Below are positions 62,101 to 64,000 of a stretch of 64,000 nucleotides of DNA, one piece after another. The translations under genes and the position numbers were made by a program. Source of the stretch: Archivesica marissinica (Eukaryota > Mollusca > Bivalvia > Venerida > Vesicomyidae); contig CM026394.1 of NCBI GenBank assembly GCA_014843695.1, positions 35,086,670-35,150,669 of the forward strand. The letters are read 5' to 3'. The notes below the pieces were generated by a model. The model did not search any database and had not been told where the DNA came from. It was given only the letters and a program-made list of their open reading frames with translations. Numbering within the stretch: the stretch's first letter is position 1; each line of letters starts with the position of its first letter.

Positions 62101-63811
62101 GTTTAATTTGGAAATTATACATGTCAGAAATGTGTACACGGGTTTATGTATCGTGCCGATGACAAATTAATTATAAGCCTAACCGAAAACTGCCAGCAAA
62201 GCTGATTTAAATATGTTTATTTTAGTGAAAATGTGTTTGAAAAAAATGCACCAACCATACAGTATTACTTACATGCATCAGCTAGGGGCCTTGAAAAGCC
62301 TTGAATTTGACAATTTTGGGCCTTGAAAAATGGGGGGAAATGCCGACAAATGACCTTGAATAGCCTTGAATTTCACAACTTTCATTCTGCAGGAACTCTA
62401 GTGCTATCCTTGCATAATCGTAAGAAGCCACAAATAGGATCTGAACACAAGAATTTGCTAAATCTCTCAGTACTTCCCGAATCCTATGCTTTTCGGCCAG
62501 GCTGGTAGGCAATCGGTAACCATTATTTAACTAGCTAGCAGCTCACTAACCGGCCATGTCAGAACAAACCCCTGACGAGGTTTGAACCTTCGACCTCCCT
62601 CTCCGTAGGCCGACGCCTTAACCACTAGGCCACAAAGACTGTATTGACTTACTGTAACTTCCACGATGTTGTTACACCATTGATATAGCACTGGGTGGGG
62701 AGACTTTCCTTGTTTGTAGGCTGCATACCTCGCCTGTTTGACTATACTTGATTGTACAACATCTCCCCATCTGTTCTGTGATTCAGTTGTGTAAGAGGTG
62801 TGTGGGACATCTATGTATCTGTTCTCAGTTGTATAAGAGGAATGTGGGATATCTATCTATTTGTTCTCAGTTGTATAGAGGAGTGTGGGACATCTATGTA
62901 TCTGTTCTCAGTTGTATAAGAGGTGTGTGGGATATCTATGTATCTGTTCTCAGTTGTATAAGAGGTGTGTGGGATATATATGTATCTGTTCTCAGTTGTA
63001 TAAGAGGTGTGTGGGATATCTATGTATCTGTTCTCAGTTGTATAGAGGAGTGTGGGATATCTATCTATCTGTTCTCAGTTGTATAGAGGAGTGTGGGATA
63101 TCTATCTGTTCTCAGTTGTATAAGAGGTGTGTGGGATATCTATGTATCTGTTCTCAGTTGTATAAGAGGTGTGTGGGATATATATGTATCTGTTCTCAGT
63201 TGTATAAGAGGAGTGTGGAATATCTATGTATCTGTTCTCAGTTGTATAAGAGGTGTGTGGGATATCTATGTATCTGTTCTCAGTTGTATAGAGGAGTGTG
63301 GGATATCTATGTATCTGTTCTCAGGTGTATAGAGGAGTGTGGATATATATCTATCTGTTCTCAGTTGTATAGAGGAGTGTGGATATATATCTATCTGTTC
63401 TCAGTTGTATAGAGGAGTGTGGGATATCTATGTATCTGTTCTCAGTTGTATAGAGGAGTGTGGATATATATCTCTCTGTTCTCAGTTGTATAGAGGAGTG
63501 TGGGATATCTATGTATCTGTTCTCAGTTGTATAAGAGGTGTGTGGGATATCTATCTGTTTTCAGTTGTATAGAGTAGTGTGGGATATCTATGTATCTGTT
63601 CTCAGTTGTATAAGAGGTGTGTGGGATATCTATGTATCTCTCAGGTGATTCCTCACAAGACGAGGCTGAGGAGGAGGTGAAGGCCGTCACTGTGAAGTAT
63701 GCCCGTCCGGAATCCGATTACGCCAAGGCTCGACGTCTCGCATCCTTTTCGCATCTGCAGAAGAGACAAGACGAGGAATCCTGGGTGCCTCTACAATACC
63801 ATAATACATAC
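47132..63811 (+). CDS. POLR3E: POLR3E gene, exons 1-7 (3' end outside window)
   Basis: POLR3E (RPC5, the Rpc37/Sin homologue) is a peripheral subunit of RNA polymerase III. It pairs with POLR3D in a TFIIF-like dimer that acts in initiation and termination at tRNA, 5S and other small RNA genes in the nucleus. Seven exons join in consistent phase into 214 codons. Family landmarks are the acidic DDEDDPVETE start, YPVRPSFMTYDNVELL, KIKPNQNK, HYCKSKGEQFALNVDG, MDKQ, MRPSFTYLDK and SSQDEAEEEVKAVTVKYARP. The human protein is about 708 residues, so the C-terminal two thirds lie to the right. The identification is firm. It is divergent from VPS35L and may share its promoter region. Confidence 0.96.
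47329..47383. other. Perfect hairpin in POLR3E intron 1
   Basis: The arms TAATAAGCGTCT and AGACGCTTATTA extend to CTTCAAAG/CTTTGAAG with one base extra on the left. The loop is short, about 13-20 bases. Confidence 0.7.
47411..47631 (-). mobile_element. SINE-B
   Basis: Full length in reverse, tail to head GATAGCGCAGTGGATGCGC, directly joined to a LINE relic. Confidence 0.88.
47640..48165 (-). pseudogene. LINE reverse-transcriptase C-terminal relic
   Basis: On the minus strand it reads, with frameshifts, SYADRLKSLNL, YENRADLLEVSKILTGIEGI, HRTVHSWNKLPEGVVSAPS and INRLFDNFL. The pattern WN-LP--VV-A-S---F is typical of the end of non-LTR reverse transcriptases. A 29-bp minisatellite (47805-47955) has expanded inside it. 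Confidence 0.75.
47805..47955. repeat. 29-bp repeat inside the LINE relic
   Basis: Five units of GTACCGGTATCTCCTGCAAT + CCAGAAAAA. Confidence 0.93.
48166..48470. other. POLR3E intron 1, unassigned
   Basis: It starts with a 33-bp direct repeat (TTAATTCAGGGATAATCTTT at 48160 and 48193), probably still LINE-derived. Otherwise unassigned. Confidence 0.45.
48471..48710 (+). mobile_element. SINE-A, old copy
   Basis: GGATCTCTGGTCCAATAGTT head and AAAGAACCAGAGGAGTCTCT body. The B box is lost. Confidence 0.65.
48783..48833 (+). CDS. POLR3E: POLR3E exon 2
   Basis: The acceptor is ctttcag. The 17 codons INVHLCKVLANNLYLLQ end at donor GTATGT. It matches human IDVYLAKSLAEKLYLFQ in length and position. 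Confidence 0.93.
48834..50105. other. POLR3E intron 2, inverted and direct repeats
   Basis: 49084-49330 and 49665-49860 are related copies (GTTTTTATCGTTGTTTCC shared). About 49910-50025 is an inverted partial match (ATTGGTCCTCTTA on the reverse strand). It is probably two old non-autonomous elements, with no gene. Confidence 0.5.
50106..50183 (+). CDS. POLR3E: POLR3E exon 3
   Basis: The 26 codons read YPVRPSFMTYDNVELLAG and KIKPNQNK, with phase 0 at both ends. It matches YPVRPASMTYDDIPHLSAKIKPKQQK. The acceptor is cttacag and the donor GTTTGT. Confidence 0.96.
50258..50523 (+). mobile_element. SINE-D, full length
   Basis: Head CCTCTGTGGTCGAGTGGTTA, B box AGGTTCGAGCCCC and tail GTAAAACCCGAAATATAACA. 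Reference copy of the family. Confidence 0.92.
50609..52173. mobile_element. TIR element with a second TIR element nested in it
   Basis: The outer arms at 50609-50672 and 52111-52173 share GGAACAGGCGTCGATATATT in inverted orientation. Inside lies 50777-51726 with its own inverted ends CCTATTAAAGCAGCATTACA and reverse. The end motif resembles 10571-11219. No transposase was found. Confidence 0.7.
50777..51726. mobile_element. Nested TIR element
   Basis: Perfect inverted ends of about 24 bp (CCTATTAAAGCAGCATTACATCG in two parts). A microsatellite (AAT) is next to the right end. Internal frames are under 95 codons and unrecognised. Confidence 0.75.
52258..52604. repeat. Second copy of the 25.6-kb dispersed segment
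   Basis: It matches 25605-25965 up to and including the truncated reverse SINE-B, whose body here continues beyond the MITE. Confidence 0.85.
52487..52890 (-). mobile_element. SINE-B split by a TTAA MITE
   Basis: The SINE is interrupted after AAATGCC and resumes with AAGGGCACAATCGTAA. In intact copies these are nearly adjacent around GCCTAAGGGC. Confidence 0.85.
52607..52827. mobile_element. TTAA MITE, family 1
   Basis: Ends CCCTTTCAACACCA and TGGTGTTGAAAGAG, close to 1924-2164 throughout. The left flank is GTAA and the right flank TTAA. Confidence 0.85.
53095..53785 (+). repeat. 72-bp minisatellite before POLR3E exon 4
   Basis: Nine nearly identical units with GAGCAGAGTTTGGCCAAGTT and TTTACCGTCCTTGTTATATG. 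The last partial unit, TACCGTCCTTGTTATG, runs into the acceptor TTGACAG of exon 4, so the array supplies the sequence just upstream of the splice site. Confidence 0.95.
53805..53920 (+). CDS. POLR3E: POLR3E exon 4
   Basis: It codes for LELEVALNTRSNHYCKSKGE and QFALNVDGRDPDATACYT, matching VELEMAIDTLNPNYCRSKGEQIALNVDG. The acceptor is ttgacag, the donor GTTAGT, and it ends in phase 2. A 72-bp array ends about 20 bases upstream of the acceptor. Confidence 0.96.
53921..54884. other. POLR3E intron 4, unassigned
   Basis: A GGGCC-rich stretch around 53970-54140 resembles a stretch at 59.25 kb only in short words. No gene is recognised. Confidence 0.4.
54885..55335. repeat. Short ~20-bp repeats, two clusters
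   Basis: TTAAATCAGGGCCTGTCCAC units at 54885-54960 and 55268-55335. The DNA between is unassigned. Confidence 0.8.
55527..55873. mobile_element. TTAA MITE, family 3, with internal duplication
   Basis: It is bounded by TTAA, with ends CCCTTTCCTTCATAGA and TCTATGAGTTAAAGGG. A 120-bp internal segment starting CATAGAGATTTAGG is tandemly duplicated. Confidence 0.78.
55874..57027. other. POLR3E intron 4, mostly unassigned
   Basis: 56816-56900 contains an inverted pair CCGGCCATAAGTCGAT and GTCGACTTATGGCCG, probably another small MITE. The rest is unassigned. Confidence 0.45.
57028..59030. repeat. 145-bp direct repeats flanking 1.7 kb with a LINE relic
   Basis: 57028-57172 and 58887-59030 are about 95 percent alike by eye (shared CAACTATTCCTATGTTATGT). 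They lie outside an AT-rich segment that ends in LINE-like coding sequence. Confidence 0.75.
58485..58870 (-). pseudogene. LINE ORF2 C-terminal relic
   Basis: Minus strand, with one frameshift in a run of T: RLRLSSHRL then IETGRWTKPLSTPVNERKC, NSCNSLEDEFHFVLECNLYC and RRPNMHTFVELINSENKQVI. The C-x2-C ... H-F-x3-C pattern after a GRW block is common at the C terminus of animal non-LTR polyproteins. A stop codon lies at 58485-58487. Confidence 0.75.
59031..59455. other. POLR3E intron 4, unassigned
   Basis: No feature recognised before exon 5. Confidence 0.4.
59456..59538 (+). CDS. POLR3E: POLR3E exon 5
   Basis: It codes for SDMMDKQVLASHASGTDQGR and YAVGYYKN and ends in phase 1 at GTAAGC. It matches the human KLMDKQTFCSSQ ... 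RYAAALY region. The acceptor is gtttcacag. Confidence 0.94.
59584..59769. mobile_element. Family P MITE
   Basis: Ends TACAGTCAATCCTGTGTTAA and ATACAAGTTTGACTATA. Near full length. Confidence 0.78.
59815..61095 (+). repeat. 41-bp minisatellite in POLR3E intron 5
   Basis: About 30 units of CAATCGGTATGTAGGGTTAC + AGTGACTATGGTTGTTTATAT, some with the extra GACAGAG. Each unit holds GGTATGT and TTACAG words that look like splice sites. The TTACAG/TGACTATGG stretch loosely resembles the exon 5 acceptor. Confidence 0.95.
61096..61428. other. POLR3E intron 5, unassigned
   Basis: No feature recognised. Confidence 0.4.
61429..61886 (+). mobile_element. SINE-A with its middle triplicated
   Basis: The head and B box GGTTCGACCCC are normal. 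Then the body segment GACTTTAAACCGAGGTCTCA to TCATTGCAGTTGG is present three times (about 61525-61800) before the tail. An imperfect AAGCTT-containing duplication flanks it. Confidence 0.88.
61976..62086 (+). CDS. POLR3E: POLR3E exon 6
   Basis: Entered in phase 1 (G + GG), it codes for GELYLSPIHAQVQMRPSFTY and LDKSDSRAESKLAAQEG. It matches GELHLTPLHGILQLRPSFSYLDK. The acceptor is tttgtag and the donor GTATGG. Confidence 0.96.
62087..62566. other. POLR3E intron 6, unassigned
   Basis: A short word CCTTGAAAAGCCTTGAATTT and look-alikes recur at 62290-62375. No gene is seen. Confidence 0.4.
62567..62645 (-). mobile_element. tRNA-like SINE-E head
   Basis: Reverse strand GTGGCCTAGTGGTTAAGGCG and GAAGGTTCAAACCTCGTCA, as in the 16.4-kb tandem units. 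Confidence 0.7.
62785..63640 (+). repeat. 41-bp minisatellite ending in exon 7 acceptor
   Basis: About 21 units of TCTGTTCTCAGTTGTATAAG + AGGTGTGTGGGATATCTATGTA. Each unit contains an AG acceptor TTCTCAG. The last unit ends TGTATCTCTCAG directly on exon 7. Open frames of 74-175 codons across it are repeat artefacts. Confidence 0.95.
63645..63811 (+). CDS. POLR3E: POLR3E exon 7
   Basis: It codes for GDSSQDEAEEEVKAVTVKYA, RPESDYAKARRLASFSHLQK and RQDEESWVPLQYHNTY, with donor GTAAGA. It matches the human GDSSQDEAEDDVKQITVRFSRPES block. The acceptor tctctcag is the last partial unit of the 41-bp array that fills the end of the intron. Confidence 0.97.
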
Positions 63812-63844
63812 GTAAGATCAACCACAGTAGTCGTAGTTTAATCG

Positions 63845-64000
63845 TATTTTAGTTTACTCTATTGTGGAAATGAATATATGAATTTGAGCCTATTTTTTGC
63901 TGTTATTTGCCTACCACAATACTGTCTATATATATATATTACCTAGATATGAATTTGAGCCTATTGTTTGCCGTTATTTGCCTACCACAATACTGTCTAC
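63845..64000. repeat. Direct repeat at right edge
   Basis: GAATTTGAGCCTATT and TTATTTGCCTACCACAATAC occur twice about 75 bases apart. The second copy runs off the window. Confidence 0.85.

Noticed and set aside
1853..62640. tRNA genes at the many B-box sequences
   Set aside because: All tRNA-like stretches continue into SINE bodies shared by several copies, and none folds obviously into an intact tRNA with a CCA-ready acceptor stem. They are SINE heads.
62748..63572. Overlapping frames with GVWDIYVSVLSCIR repeats as a protein
   Set aside because: Several frames are open in parallel over the 41-bp array next to the exon 7 acceptor. It is intronic.

Overview
This is eukaryotic nuclear DNA from an animal, most likely a lophotrochozoan and probably a mollusc. 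It has short coding exons with GT-AG introns of up to several kilobases, many tRNA-headed SINEs, TTAA-flanked MITEs, LINE relics and very long minisatellites. The species cannot be named from the sequence. Nothing bacterial is present.

Two conserved genes stand head to head around a 0.9 kb spacer at about 46.2-47.1 kb. On the minus strand is VPS35L (C16orf62), the VPS35-like subunit of the Retriever/Commander endosomal recycling complex. Nineteen coding exons run from the ATG at 46228 down to 476. They join in a continuous frame of 693 codons, counting the shortest splice forms, and the C-terminal part lies beyond the left edge. On the plus strand is POLR3E (RPC5), an RNA polymerase III subunit. 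Seven coding exons between 47132 and 63811 join into 214 codons, and the rest lies beyond the right edge. I found both genes by reading exons one at a time. Nearly all long open frames in the window are artefacts of tandem repeats or pieces of SINEs.

Layout: 0.5-6.9 kb holds VPS35L exons 19-17 with arrays of 66, 60/72 and 55 bp. 7-10.3 kb holds SINEs and a 16-bp array. 10.4-16.4 kb holds exons 16-13 with small arrays at their splice sites. 17-19.2 kb is a TIR element nested in a SINE. 20 kb is exon 12, followed by a 3.8 kb array of a 22-bp unit. 26-32 kb holds exons 11-8 with 32-bp and 31-bp arrays. 33-41 kb holds exons 7-4, including an exon repeated four times, a foldback-like inverted pair of arrays and an exon-4 array with eleven donors. 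41.7-46.2 kb holds exons 3-1, SINEs and MITEs. 46.2-47.1 kb is the shared promoter region. 47-64 kb is POLR3E exons 1-7 with LINE relics, MITEs and three arrays.

The most unusual signal is where the repeats sit. At least ten VPS35L splice junctions and one in POLR3E have a minisatellite or short tandem duplication that includes the splice site or lies within a few bases of it, often with 9-16 bases of the exon. In two cases (exons 4 and 7) coding sequence itself is amplified in frame, giving eleven tandem donors and four tandem acceptors. Five further junctions have a SINE or DNA element within about 20 bases. At exon 17 the target-site duplication of a SINE spans the acceptor and has copied it.
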